A program made the position numbers and the translations under genes. Shown piece after piece: positions 13,451 to 13,643 of a DNA stretch of 13,643 nucleotides (positions are counted from its first letter, which is position 1; each line of letters begins with the position of its first letter). The DNA is taken from NCBI GenBank assembly GCA_947627785.1, contig CANQXC010000016.1:1-13643 (forward strand), read 5' to 3'. Under the pieces are notes generated by a model. The model had not been told where the DNA came from. It saw nothing but the letters and a program-made list of their open reading frames with translations, and did not search any database. Source of the DNA: an uncultured Clostridia bacterium. Lineage in GTDB: Bacteria; Bacillota; Clostridia; TANB77; CAG-508.

Positions 13451-13643
13451 TTATTGCAAGTATGGTATTGGATTTACGCATCTACCATTAATTCTTACCT
13501 CAAAATGTAAATGTAAACCTGTTGAATTACCTGTGGTGCCTACTATTCCTAATACTTGTCCTTGAACTACTTCTTCTCCCACAGAAACAGTTCTTGTGCC
13601 AGGTGACATATGTGCATAAAGTGTCATTGTACCATCATGATGA
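13451..13643 (-). CDS. M23 peptidase, EnvC/NlpD-like (partial, C-terminal 64 codons)
   Basis: Only the C-terminal end of a LytM-domain (peptidase M23) protein is present. It reads back from the right edge through YAHMSPGTRTVSVGEEVVQG, GIVGTTGNSTG and the zinc-ligand motif HLHFEVR, and ends in NPIPYLQ. YAHM and HLHF carry the second half of the metal site, so the visible part appears catalytically intact. The family cleaves peptidoglycan cross-links outside the cell or, in EnvC-like members, activates amidases. Position directly upstream of the Ctp protease gene suggests an EnvC-type protein of an ftsEX operon, but the N-terminal coiled coil that would confirm this is outside the window. Confidence 0.9.
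   Translation of the reverse strand, partial: HHDGTMTLYAHMSPGTRTVSVGEEVVQGQVLGIVGTTGNSTGLHLHFEVRINGRCVNPIPYLQ

Noticed and set aside
1..13643. CRISPR array, tRNA or rRNA genes
   Set aside because: No regularly spaced repeats and no tRNA- or rRNA-like conserved sequence were found on either strand.

Overview
The window looks like a stretch of chromosome from a low-G+C member of the Bacillota, most likely a clostridial lineage. The evidence is very AT-rich DNA, purine-rich AGGAGG-type ribosome binding sites, frequent TTG/GTG starts, and a set of Firmicutes housekeeping genes: one-chain glycyl-tRNA synthetase, HU, a SpoVB/MurJ-type flippase, RluB, RluD, LspA, and a carboxy-terminal processing protease next to an M23 peptidase. 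No identity search was possible, so the genus is not assigned.

Layout from left to right. Positions 1-750 (minus) hold the N-terminal 250 residues of glycyl-tRNA synthetase, cut by the window edge. Positions 928-1402 (minus) hold a small antitoxin/toxin pair of the RelE/ParE kind behind a perfect-consensus sigma-A promoter. A 313-base non-coding stretch (1412-1724) carries that promoter and a tandem cluster of DnaA-box-like 9-mers beside a pyrimidine-rich AT tract. Positions 1725-2939 (minus) are hup, a hairpin terminator, a PAP2 phosphatase and a DUF1294 membrane protein. Positions 3106-4713 (minus) encode a MOP-superfamily lipid flippase.

Positions 4933-7260 form the only plus-strand gene, a VirD4/TraG-type coupling ATPase with no conjugation genes around it. 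It converges on a minus-strand gene (7330-8235) resembling replication-relaxation/mobilisation winged-helix proteins. The two share a short bidirectional terminator. This pair is the main oddity of the window: two proteins normally found in conjugative elements sit among housekeeping genes with no relaxase, VirB4, integrase or att-like repeat in view.

Positions 8292-12098 (minus) form a close-packed run in the order GT-C-like membrane protein, lspA, rluD, rluB, which may continue into the 301-residue gene. Positions 12172-13643 (minus) carry the S41 protease gene and, upstream of it, the C-terminus of an M23 peptidase gene cut by the right edge. This order resembles the ftsE-ftsX-envC-ctp arrangement common in Firmicutes.

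Functionally, most of the window serves the cell envelope (flippase, PAP2 phosphatase, lipoprotein signal peptidase, GT-C-like enzyme, Ctp protease, M23 peptidase) and translation (GlyRS, two 23S rRNA pseudouridine synthases). A nucleoid protein, one toxin-antitoxin module and the coupling-ATPase pair are embedded among these.
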